DNA of 64,000 nucleotides from Hordeum vulgare subsp. vulgare (taxonomy: Eukaryota; Streptophyta; Magnoliopsida; Poales; Poaceae), in NCBI RefSeq assembly GCF_904849725.1, contig NC_058518.1, forward strand, positions 14,094,147 through 14,158,146, in the 5' to 3' direction. The notes below the pieces were generated by a model. The model was not told the DNA's origin and made no database searches. It worked only from the letters and a program-made list of their open reading frames with translations. This document shows, piece by piece, positions 20,445-31,972 of the stretch (its first letter is position 1; each line of letters begins with the position of its first letter). Made by a program: the position numbers and the translations under genes.

Positions 20445-23400
20445 GTCTCCCACTTGCACTAGAGTCAATAATCTAGTTCACATCACCATGTGATTTCAAC
20501 GAATCCAACACCCATATAGTTCTGGGGTCTGATCACGTCTTGCTCGTGAGAGAGGTTTCAATCAACAGTTCTGAAACTTTCAGATCCTTGTGTTCTTTAC
20601 AAATCTTTATGTCATCTTGTAGATGCTGCTACTATGTGTTATTCGGAAATACTCCAAATCTCTACTCTACTATACGAATCCGTTTCACCACTCATAGTTA
20701 TTCGCATTAGTGTCAAAGCTTGCATCGACGTAACCCTTTACGACGAACTTTTTAACCACCTCCATAATCGAGAAAAAATCCTTAGTCTATTTAGTTACTA
20801 AGGATAACTTTGACCGCTGATCAGTGATTCAATCCTGGATCACTCTGTGTACCTCTTAACAGACTTGCTGCAAGGCACACATCAGGTGCGGTACTCAGCA
20901 TGGCATACTTTAGAGTCTACGGCTAAGGCATAGAAGACGACCTTCGTCTATTCTCTTTATTCTGCCGTGGTCGAGTTTTGAGTCTTACTCAAATTCACAC
21001 CTTACAACACAGTCAAGAACTCCTTCTTTGCTGATCTATTTCGAATTCCTTCAAAAACTTGTCAAGGCATGCATCTTGTTGAAACTTCTATTAAGCGTTT
21101 TGATCTATCTCCATAGATCTTGATGCTCAACGTTCAAGTAGCTCAATCCTAGGTATTCCTTTGAAAACTCTTTTCAAACAACCTTGTATGCTTTACAGAA
21201 ATTCTACATTACTTCTGATCCACAATATGTCAACCACATATACTTATCAGAAATTCTATAGTGCTCCCACTCACTTCTTTGGAAATACAAGTTTCTCATA
21301 AACCTTGTACAAACACAAAATCTTTGATCATCTCATCAAAGTGTATATTCCAACTCCGATATGCTTGCACCAGGCCATTGAAGGATCGCTGGAGCTTGCA
21401 TACTTGCTGGTATCTTTAAGATCGACAAAACCTTCTGGTTGTATCACATACAATGTTTGCTCAAGGAAACCGTCGAGGAAACAATGTTTTGACATCCTAT
21501 GTGCAATATTTCATAAATAATGCAGCAACTACTAACATAATTCTAACAGATTTTAGCCTCGCTACGAGTGAGGAAGTCTCATCATAGACAAATGTTTGAT
21601 CTTGTCGGAAACATCTTTGCGACAAGTCGAGCTTTTCTTAATAGTGACTTATCACCATCATCGTCTGTCTTCCTTTTAAAGATCCATCTTTACTCAACAG
21701 TCCTATGACCATCAAGTAGTTCTTGCAAAGTCTACATTTTGTTTTTATACATGGATCCTCTCTCGGATTTCATGGCTTCCAGCCATTTGTCGGAATCCGG
21801 GCCCACCATTGTTTTCTCCATAACTCGTAGGTTCATTGTTGCTCAACAACATGACCTCCAAGACAGGGTTACCATACCACTCTGCAGTAGTACGCGACCT
21901 TGTCAACCTACGATGCTCGATGATCACCATCATCAGCTTTCACTTCAATTGGTGTAGGCGCCACAGGAACAACTTCCTGCGCCCTGCTACACACTGGTTG
22001 AAGTGATGGTTCAATAACCTCATCAAGTTCTACCACCCTCCCAATCAATTCTTTCGAGAGAAACCTTTCCTCGAGAAAGGATCCGTTTCTAGAAACAAAC
22101 ACTTTGCCTTCGGATGTGAGATAGGAGATGTACCCAACTGTTTTGGATATCCTATGAAGATGCATTTATCCGCTTTGGGTTCGAGCTTATCAGACTGAAA
22201 CTTTTTCACATAAGTGTCGAAGCCCCAAACTTTCAAGAAACGATAGTTTAGATTTCTCTAAACCTCAGTCTATACTGTGTCATCTCAACGGAAACACACG
22301 GTGCCCTATTTAAAGTGAATGCGGTTGTCTCTAATGCATAACCCATAAACAATAGTGGTAATTCGATAAGAGACATCATAGCATGCACCATACCAAATAG
22401 TGCGTGGCTATGACGTTCAGACACATCATCACACTATATGTTCCACGTGGCATGAACTGCGAAATAATTTCCACATTGTCTTAACTGCGTAGCAAAACTC
22501 GTAACTCAGATATTCATTTCTATGATCATATCGTAGACAGTTTATCCTCTTGTTACGACGAACTTCACTCCTGAAACAGAATTGAACCTTTCAATATTTC
22601 GGACTTGTGACTCATTAAGTAAATACTCTTGTATCTGCTCAAATAGTCATTGAAGTAAGAACATAATGATATCCACTGCGTGCCTTAGCACCCATTGGAC
22701 TGCATACATCAAAATGTATCACTTCAGACAAGTTACTATCTTGTTTCATCTCAATGAAAACAAGGCATTGCTCATGTGGTATGATTTGCATGTCTCAAGT
22801 GATTCAAAATCAAGTGAGTCCAAACGATCCATCAGCATGGAGCTTCTTCATGCATTTTACACCAACATGACTCAAGTGGCAGTGCCACAACTAAGTGGTA
22901 CTATCATTATTACTTTTTATCTTTTGGCACTATTATTATGAACATGTGTAACACTACGATCGAGATTCAATAAACCATTGAGGGTAATTATTCAAGCAAA
23001 TAGAATAACTATTATTCTTTTAAATGAATAATCGCATTGCAACAAACACGATCCAATCATGTTCATGCTCAACGCAAACACCAAATAACAATTATTTGGG
23101 TTTCACCACCAATCTCGATGATAGAGGGAGCGTGCGACGTTTGATCATATCAACCTTGGAAACACTTCCAACACGTATCGTCACCTCGCCTTTAGCTAGT
23201 CTCCGTTTATTCCGTAGCTTTCATTTCGTGTTACCAATCACTTAGCAACTGAAACCGGTATCCAATACCCTCGCGCTACTAGGAGTACTAGTAAAGCACA
23301 CATCAACATCATGTATATCAAATATACTACTTTCGACTTTGCCAGCCTACTTATCTACCAAGCATCTAGGGTAGCTCCGCCTCAGTGACCATTCCCCTCA

Positions 23401-25397
23401 TAACAGAAGCACTTAGTCTCGGGTTTGGGTTTAGACTTGGGTGTCTTCATTAGTGCAGCAACTGTTTTGCTGTTTCACGAAGTATCCCTTCTAGCCCTTG
23501 CCTTTCATGAAACTTAGTGGTTTTACTAACCATCAACCATTGATGCTCCTTCTTGATTTCTACTTTCACAGTGTCATACATCACGAATCTCTCAAGGATC
23601 ATTGTATCTATCCTTGATATGTTATAGTTCATCACGAAGTTCTCACAGCTTGGTGGCAGTGACTTTGGAGAACCATCACTATCTCATATGGAAGATTAAC
23701 TCCCACTTGATTCAAGTGATTGTTGTACTCAGACAATCTGAGCACACGCTCAACGATTGAGTTTTTCTCCTTTACTTCATGGACAAAGAATCTTGTCGGA
23801 GGTCTCATACCTCTTAACAAGGGCACAAGCATGAAATCACAATTTCATCTCTTTAGAACATCACTCATGTTCCGTGACGTTTCAAAACGTCTTCGGCGCC
23901 ACGCTTCTAAGCCATTAAGTATTTTGCACCGAACTATCGCGTATTCATCAGAAACGTGTATGTCGGATGTTCACAACATCCACAGACGACGCTCGAGGTG
24001 CAGCACACTGAGTGGTGCATTAAGGACATAAGCCTTCTGCACAGCAACGAGGACAATCCTTAGTTTTACACACTCAGTCCGCAAAGTTTGCTACTATCAA
24101 CTTTCAACTAAATTTTCTCTAGGAACATATTAAAAACAATAGAGCTATAGCGCAAGATACATCGTAATTCACAAAGACCATTAGACTATGTTCATGACAA
24201 TTAGTTCAATTAATCATATTACTTAAGAACTCCCACTCAAAAAGTACATCTCTCTAGTCATTTGAGTGGTACATGATCCAAATCCACTATCTCAAGTCCG
24301 ATCGTCACGTGAGTCGAGAATAGTTTTAGTGGTAAGCATCTCTATGCTAATCATATCAACTATACGATTCATGCTCGACTTTTCGGTCTCATGTGTTCCG
24401 AGGCCATGTCTGCACATGCTAGGCTTGTCAAGCTTAACCCGAGTGTTTCGCGTGTGCAACTGTTTTGCACCCGTTGTATGTGAACGTTGAGTCTATCACA
24501 CCCAATCATCACGTGGTGTCTCGAAACAAAGAACTGTCGCAACGGTGCATAGTCGGGGAGAACACAATTTCGTCTTGAAATTTTAGTGAGAGATCACCTC
24601 ATAATGCTACCGTCGTTCTAAGCAAGATAAGGTGCATAAAGGATTAACATCACATGCAATTCATAAGTGACATGATATGGCCATCATCATGTGCTTCTTG
24701 ATCTCCATCACCAAAGCACCGGCACGATCTTCTTGTCACCGGCGTCACACCATGATCTCCATCAACGTGTCGCCATCGGGGTTGTCGTGCTACTCATGCT
24801 ATTACTACTAAAGCTACGTCCTAGCAATATAGTAAACGCATCTGCAAGCACAAACGTTAGTTTAAAGACAACCCTATGGCTCCTGCCGGTTGCCGTACCA
24901 TCGACGTGCAAGTCGATATTAACTATTACAACATGATCATCTCATACATTCAATATATCACATCACATCGTTGGCCATATCACATCACAAGCATACCCTG
25001 CAAAAACAAGTTAGACGTCCTCTAATTGTTGTTGCATGTTTTACGTGGTGACCATGGGTATCTAGTAGGATCGCATCTTACTTACGCAAACACCACAACG
25101 GAGATATATGAATTGTTATTTAACCTCATCCAAGGACCTCCTCGGTCAAATCCGATTCAACTAAAGTTGGAGAAACCGACACTCGTCGGTCATCTTTGAG
25201 CAATGGAGTTACTCGTAGCGATGAAACCAGTCTCTCGTAAGCGTACGAGTAATGTCGGTCCGAGCCGCTTCGATCCAACAATACCGCGGAATCAAGAAAA
25301 GACTAAGGAGGGCAGCAAAACGCTCATCACCGCCCACAAAAACTTTTGTGTTCTACTCGAGATTACATCTACGCATGAACCTAGCTCATGATGCCAC
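20445..25397 (-). pseudogene. Decayed gag-pol interior of the minus-strand copia element
   Basis: Leader sequence (about 24240-25396, minus) matches the leader of the element at 30718-31972, including the blocks around CGTTCACAT and the AGTGGGAGTT junction. Downstream, gag, protease, integrase, reverse transcriptase and RNase H remain only as short stretches in changing frames, with many stops. Order and spacing fit a gag-pol of the same family that has lost parts, since the interior is shorter than the 5288 bp of the intact copy. No functional product is expected. Confidence 0.7.
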
Positions 25398-27216
25398 TGT
25401 AGGGGAACGTCGCGTGGGAAACAAAAAATTTCCTACGTGCAGGAAGACCTATCATGGTGATGTCCATCTACGAGAGGGGATTACCGATCTACGTACCCTT
25501 GTAGATAACACAGCAAAAGCGTTAAGAAACGCGGTTGATGTAGTGGAACGTCCTCACGTCCCTCGATCCGCCCCGCGAACCGTCCTGCGATCCGTCCCAC
25601 GATCCGCTCCGATCTAGTGCCGAACGGACGACACCTCCGCGTTCAGCACACGTACAGCTCGACGATGATCTCGGCCTTCTTGATCCAGCAAGAGAGATGG
25701 AGAGGTAGATGAGTTCTCCGGCAGCGTGATGGCGCTCCGGAGCTTGGTGGTGATCTAATCTCAGCAGGGCTCCGCACGAGCTCCGGAGAAACGCGATCTA
25801 GAGGTAAAACCGTGGAGGTATGTGGTCGGGCTGCCATGGCAAAAGTTGTCTCAAATCAGCCCTAAAAACCCACTATATATAGGAGGGAGGGAGGGGAGGA
25901 GGCAGCCTCAAAACCTAAAGGTTTGGCCGAAATTGGAGGTGGAGGAGTCCTACTCCCATCCTACTTGGAGTAGGATTCCACCTTCCCACTTGGAAACTCT
26001 TTCCACCTTGTGTTTTTCCTTCTCAAACCTTATGGGCCTTAGTGCGAACTTATTCCAGCCCACTAGGGGCTGGTTTATCTCTTCCCATAGCCCATGAGAC
26101 CCCTTGGGGCGTGACACCCCTCCTGATAGTCCCCGGCACCCCTCCCGGCACTCCCAGTACACTATCGATGAGCCCGAAACTTTTCCGGTAATGCACGAAA
26201 ACCTTCCGGTAACCAAATGAGGTCATCCTATATATCAATCTTCGTTTCCGGACCATTTCGTAAACCCTCGTGATGTCCGTGATCTCATCCGGGACTCCGA
26301 ACAACATTTGGTAACCAACCATATAACTCAAATACGCATAAAACAACGTCGAACCTTAAGTGTGCAGACCCTGCGTGTTCGAGGACTATGTAGACATGAC
26401 CCGAGAGACTCCTCGGTCAATATCCAATAGCGGGACCTGCATGCCCATATTGGATCCTACATATTCTACGAAGATCTTATCGTTTGAACCTCAGTGCTAA
26501 GGATTCATATAATCCCGTATGTCATTCCCTTTGTCCTTCGGTATGTTACTTGCCCGAGATTCGATCGTCAGTATCCGCATACCTATTTCAATCTCGTTTA
26601 CCGGCAAGTATCTTTACTCGTTCCGTAATACAAGATCCCGCAACTTACACTAAGTCACAATGCTTGCAAGGCTTGTGTGTGATGTTGTATTACCGAGTGG
26701 GCCCCGAGATACCTCTCTGTCACACGGAGTGACAAATCCCAGTCTCGATCCATACTAACTCAACGAACACCTTCGGAGATACCTGTAGAGCATCTTTATA
26801 GTCACCCAGTTACGTTGCGGCGTTTGATACACACAAAGCATTCCTCTGGTGTCAGTGAGTTATATGATCTCATGGTCATAGGAACAAATACTTGACACGC
26901 AGAAAATAGTAGCAACAAAATGACACAATCAACATGCTACGTCTATTAGTTTGGGTCTAGTCCATCACATGATTCTCCTAATGATGTGATGTCATTATCA
27001 AGTGACAACACTTGCCTATGGTCAGGAAACCTTGACCATCTTTGATCAACGAGCTAGTCAACTAGAGGCTTACTAGGGACAGTGTTTTGTCTATGTATCC
27101 ACACAAGTATTGTGTTTCCAATCAATACAATTATAGCATGGATAATAAACGATTATCATGAACAAAGAAAAATAATAATAACTAATTATTATTGCCTCTA
27201 GGGCATATTTCCAATA
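25398..27216 (-). repeat. 5' LTR of the minus-strand copia element
   Basis: 1819 bp, starting TGTAGGGGAACGTCGC in plus orientation and ending CCAATA instead of CCAACA, so the outer terminal dinucleotide is altered. Otherwise it is very close to the LTR at 18646. Confidence 0.9.
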
Positions 27217-28904
27217 GGTGGTGTCATTTCTAGGCCTATGGCCGTCTAGTTTTAGTCATCGGAGCTCCTTTCGTGTTTTAGATGTATGACAAGATCCATC
27301 CCATAATGTGCTGGAATGTTTGTGGCTTGAACAATCCAGCCAAGAGGGCAGCAGTCGGGGAGCTGGCGGCCGCCCACCGCATAGCCATTCTCTGCATCGA
27401 GGAGACCAAAATCGCCGCCTGGTCACCGGAGTTAGTCCGCGAGATAGGGGGCGCTAAGCTCACAGGATGTATCGCTCTACCGGCAATAGGCACTAGCGGA
27501 GGTGCGGCGATCCTTTGGGACAGGGAGCTAGCCACAATCTCATCGCATGCGATAGGGATCTTTGCTATTACAGCTAAAGTGACCTTCCTCGGACAGGCCC
27601 AGAATTTCTGGTTATCGAGCGGACGACGCGAGAAAGGAAGATTTCCTTCGGGAACTTTCACTCTCGGCGCCACAACCCAACGATCCTTGGCTTATCAACG
27701 GGGATTTCAACCTCATATACGAGGCGCGAGACAAGAACAGCACCAATCTCAACCGTAGGTTGATGGGTAGGTTCAGATCAGCCATCAACGCGAAGGTCTT
27801 AAAGGAAATTAAATGTAAGAACCGTAGATACACGTGGAGCAACGAGCGTCAAGATCCTACCCTAGTGAGCATCGATAAGTTCTTCTGCAATACTTCCTGG
27901 GAATGCATTTTCCCATCGGTGTCACTCATTGCAGCGTCGACAGCAACATCAGACCACTGCCCGTTGATTCTAGCTGACACATCCGCCTCCCCCCGGACAT
28001 CCCTCTTCATATTCGAGAGCTTCTGGCCGAGTTTCCCTCGCTTCCATACCACGGTGGAACGGGCGTGGAACAGGCCGGCGCAGTCCTCTTGTCCCTTCGA
28101 ACGTCTCGCCACCAAGATGGTTAGGACTGCCAGGGAGCTGAAGAGTTGGAGCAAGAGTTTCTTTAGTCAAGCCAAGATGCAATTCCACATGGCGGCAGAA
28201 ATAGTGCTACGTCTGGATGTCGCACAGGAGAGACGTCGTCTCTCAGACGCGGAGTTTACCCTCCGTAAGCTGCTCAAGCTCCGTCTGCTGGGACTCGCGG
28301 CACTAGAACATGCTCGCAGACGACAGGCCTCACGGCTCACCTGGCTTCGGCTCGGAGATGCGGGCACAAAGTTCTTTCATGCCAAGGCGACAACCAGGAA
28401 GCGGAAAAATTTTATCCACTGCCTCCGAGTAGGGGATGACGTACTTACGGCTCACGAACACAAGGACGAGGCCATTCACAACCACTTCAATCTCTCCATG
28501 GGTAGCAGGGCAGCGCGACCACTACAAGTAGACTCGTCAATCTTCGACCTACCTTCTGTCCGCAATAGAGGTTTAGACAACCCTTTCTCTGAGGAAGAGG
28601 TTTGGGAGGCGATCAAAGCATCACCGGCGGAGAAGGCCCCAGGTTCGGACGGTTTCTTTGGGGTCTTCTACAAATCCTGCTGGCACATTATCAAAGAGGA
28701 CATCATGGCAGTATTCACTAATTTCTACAACCTGACTAGAGGGGACTTCGCCAAGTTAAACACAGCTCTGGTAATACAGTTATCAAAGAAAGACGATGCA
28801 AATACGATCGAGGATTTCAGACCTATTAGTCTAATTCATTCGGTGGCCAAGCTCATCACCAAAGTCCTCTACAGGCGCCTATCCTCGGTGATCAGTAGCA
28901 TAAT
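27217..28904 (+). pseudogene. LINE ORF2 5' part: endonuclease and start of reverse transcriptase, LINE piece 2
   Basis: ORF2 starts near 27282 with MCWNVCGLNNPAKR, the first motif of the APE-type endonuclease. EETKI follows at about residue 40. Near 27620-27640 a deletion and frame change remove the expected catalytic centre of the domain. The frame resumes at about 27760 and includes SDHCPLIL, the SDH motif of the endonuclease. The next segment runs into reverse transcriptase (SPAEKAPGSDGFFGVFYK, then EDFRPISLIHSVAKLI). It is cut at 28904 by the copia array. Plant L1-type LINE, non-functional here. Confidence 0.85.
28900..28904. repeat. Left target-site duplication of the three-LTR copia array
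   Basis: ATAAT here equals 42569-42573. One pair of 5-bp repeats encloses all three LTRs, and no such pair surrounds the inner units. The LINE reading frame resumes across the site once one copy is discounted. Confidence 0.92.
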
Positions 28905-30717
28905 TGTTGGAATTATGCCCTAGAGGCAATAATAAATATAGTTATTATTATAATTCCTGTATCAAGATAATCGTTTATTATCCATGCTATAATTGTATTG
29001 AATGAAGACTCATTTACATGTGTGGATACATAGACAAAACACCGTCCCTAGCAAGCCTCTAGTTGGCTAGCCAGTTGATCAAAGATAGACAGTGTCTTCT
29101 GATTATGAACAAGGTGTTGTTGCTTGATAACTGGATCACGTCATTAGGAGAATCACGTGATGGACTAGACCCAAACTAATAGACGTAGCATGTTGATCGT
29201 GTCATTTTGTTGCTACTGTTTTCTGCGTGTCAAGTATTTATTCCTATGACCATGAGATCATATAACTCACTGACACCGGAGGAATGCTTTATGTGTATCA
29301 AACGTCGCAACATAACTGGGTGACTATAAAGATGCTCTACACGTATCTCCGAAGGTTTTAGTTGAGTTAGTATGGATCAAGACTGGGATTTGTCACTCCG
29401 TGTGAACGGAGAGGTATCTCGGGGCCCACTCGGTAATACAACATCACACACAAGCCTTGCAAGCAATGTAACTTAGTGTAAGTTGCGGGATCTTGTATTA
29501 CGGAACGAGTAAAGAGACTTGCCGGTAAACGAGATTGAAATAGGTATACGGATACTGACGATCGAATCTCGGGCAAGTAACATACCGAAGGACAAAGGGA
29601 ATGACATACGGGATTATATGAATCCTTGGCACTGAGGTTCAAACGATAAGATCTTCGTAGAATATGTAGGATCCAATATGGGCATCCAGGTCCCGCTATT
29701 GGATATTGACCGAGGAGTCTCTCGGGTCATGTCTACATAGTTCTTGAACCCGCAGGGTCTGCACACTTAAGGTTCGACGTTGTTTTATGCGTATTTGAGT
29801 TATATGGTTGGTTACCGAATGTTGTTCGGAGTCCCGGATGAGATCACGGACGTCACAAGTGTTTCTGGAATAGTCCGGAAACGAAGATTGATATATAGGA
29901 TGACCTCATTTGATTACCGGAAGGTTTTCGGAGTTACCGGGAATGTACCGGGAATGACGAATGGGTTCCGGGAGTTCACCGGGGGGGCAACCCACCCCGG
30001 GGAAGCCCATAGGCCTTGAGGGTGGCACACCAGCCCTTAGTGGGCTGGTGGGACAGCCCAAAAGGGCTCTATGCGCCAAGAAGAAAAAATCAAGAGAAAA
30101 AAAGGAGGAGGTGGGAAGGAAGGGGGACTCCCTCCCACCAAACCAAGTCCAACTCGGTTTGGGGGGGGAGTCCTCCCCCCTTGGACTCGGCCGACCCCCC
30201 TTGGGGCTCCTTGAGCCCCAAGGCAAGGTCCCCTCCCTCCCACCTATATATACGAAGGTTTTAGGGCTGATTTCAGACGACTTTTCCACGGCAGCCCGAC
30301 CACATACCTCCACGGTTTTTCCTCTAGATCGCGTTTCTGCGGAGCTCGGGCGGAGCCGTGCTGAGACAAGGTCATCACCAACCTCCGGAGCGCCGTCACG
30401 CTGCCGGAGAACTCTTCTACCTCTCCATCTCTCTTGCTGGATCAAGAAGGCCGAGATCATCGTCGAGCTGTACGTGTGCTGAACGCGGAGGTGCCGTCCG
30501 TTCGGTACTAGATCGTGGGACTGATCGCGGGATTGTTCGCGGGGCGGATCGAGGGACGTGAGGACGTTCCACTACATCAACCGCGTTCACTAACGCTTCT
30601 GCTGTACGATCTACAAGGGTACGTAGATCACTCATCCCCTCTCGTAGATGGACATCACCATGATAGGTCTTCGTGCGCGTAGGAAATTTTTTGTTTCCCA
30701 TGCGACGTTCCCCAACA
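28905..30717 (+). repeat. LTR1 (outer 5' LTR) of the array
   Basis: 1813 bp, TGTTGGAATTATGCC...GTTCCCCAACA, with imperfect inverted ends. A TATATATA core promoter lies at about 30243-30251, followed by the transcribed R/U5 part. After it come a primer site TGGCATCATGAGC (30719-30731), an imperfect match to initiator tRNA-Met, and the 1.2-kb leader. Confidence 0.93.
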
Positions 30718-31972
30718 GTGGCATCATGAGCTAGGTTCATGCGTAGATGTCTTCTCGAGTAGAACACAAAAGTTTTTGTGGGCGGTGATGTGCGTTTTGC
30801 TGCCCTCCTTAGTCTTTTCTTGATTCCGCGGTATTGTTGGATTGAAGCGGCTTGGACCGACATTACTCGTACGCTTACGAGAGACTGGTCTCATCGTTAC
30901 GAGTAACTCCGTTGCTCAAAGATGACTGGCAAGTGTCGGTTTGTCCAACTTTAGTTGAATCGGATTTGACCGAGGAGGTCCTTGGATGAGGTTAAATAGC
31001 AACTCATATATCTCCGTTGTGGTGTTTGCGTAAGTAAGATGCGATCCTACTAGATACCCATGGTCACCACGTAAAACATGCAACAACAAAATTAGAGGAC
31101 GTCTAACTTGTTTTTGCAGAGTATGCTTGTGATGTGATATGGCCAATGATGTGATGTGATATATTGGATGTATGAGATGATCATGTTGTAATAGAAATAT
31201 CGACTTGCACGTCGATGGTACGGCAACCGGCAGGAGCCATAGGGTTGTCTTTATACTAACGTGTGTGCTTGCAGATGCATTTACTATTTTGCTAGGATGT
31301 AGCTTTAGTAGTAATAGCATGAGTAGCACGACAACCCCGATGGCAACACGTTGATGGAGATCATGGTGTGGCGCCGGTGACAAGAAGATCGTGCCGGTGC
31401 TTTGGTGATGGAGATCAAGAAGCACGTGATGATGGCCATATCATGTCACTTATGAATTGCATGTGATGTTAATCCTTTTTTTGCACCTTATTTTGCTTAG
31501 AACGACGGTAGCATTATGAGGTGATCTCTCACTAAAATTTCAAGACGAAATTGTGTTCTCCCCGACTGTGCACCGTTGCTACAGTTCGTCGTTTCGAGAC
31601 ACCACGTGATGATCGGGTGTGATAGACTCAACGTTCACATACAAGGGGTGCAAAACAGCTGCGCACGCGGAACACTCGGGTTAAGCTTGACGAGCCTAGC
31701 ATGTGCAGACATGGCCTCGGAACACATGAGACCGAAAGGTCGATCATGAATCATATAGATGATATGATTAGCATAGGGATGCTTACCACTGAAACTATAC
31801 TCAATTCACGTGATGATCGGACTTGAGCTAGTGTAAGTGGATCATGAACCACTCAAATGACTAGAGAGATGTACTTTTTGAGTGGGAGTTTAGCAAATAA
31901 TTTGATTAAGTTAAACTCTAATTATCTTGAACATAGTCTAAGTCCACTTTGAATATATTTGTGTTGTAGATC

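Larger units (their letters stand above)
18646..27216 (-). mobile_element. BARE/WIS/Angela-like copia retrotransposon, decayed interior, inserted in the LINE
   Basis: Complete by structure: LTRs at 18646-20444 and 25398-27216, minus orientation, and target duplication GGTGG. The minus strand shows a primer site TGGCATCATGAGC (25396-25384) next to the 5' LTR and a purine tract (20455-20446) next to the 3' LTR. The interior (20445-25397) keeps the family order but no long ORF. Only pieces remain, such as a gag-like segment (23832-23632) and the integrase-RT linker (22236-21908, with KVWGFDTYVKKFQ and SEGKVFVSRNGSFLEE). It cannot encode its own proteins. Since the LTRs are still very alike, it was probably already defective when it moved and used proteins from an intact relative. 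Confidence 0.88.

Noticed and set aside
29906..30482. ORFs of about 180 codons inside the copia LTRs (both strands), repeated at 37006-37567 and 41757-42311
   Set aside because: They recur because LTRs recur, differ in frame between copies and have low-complexity Pro/Arg content. Not genes.
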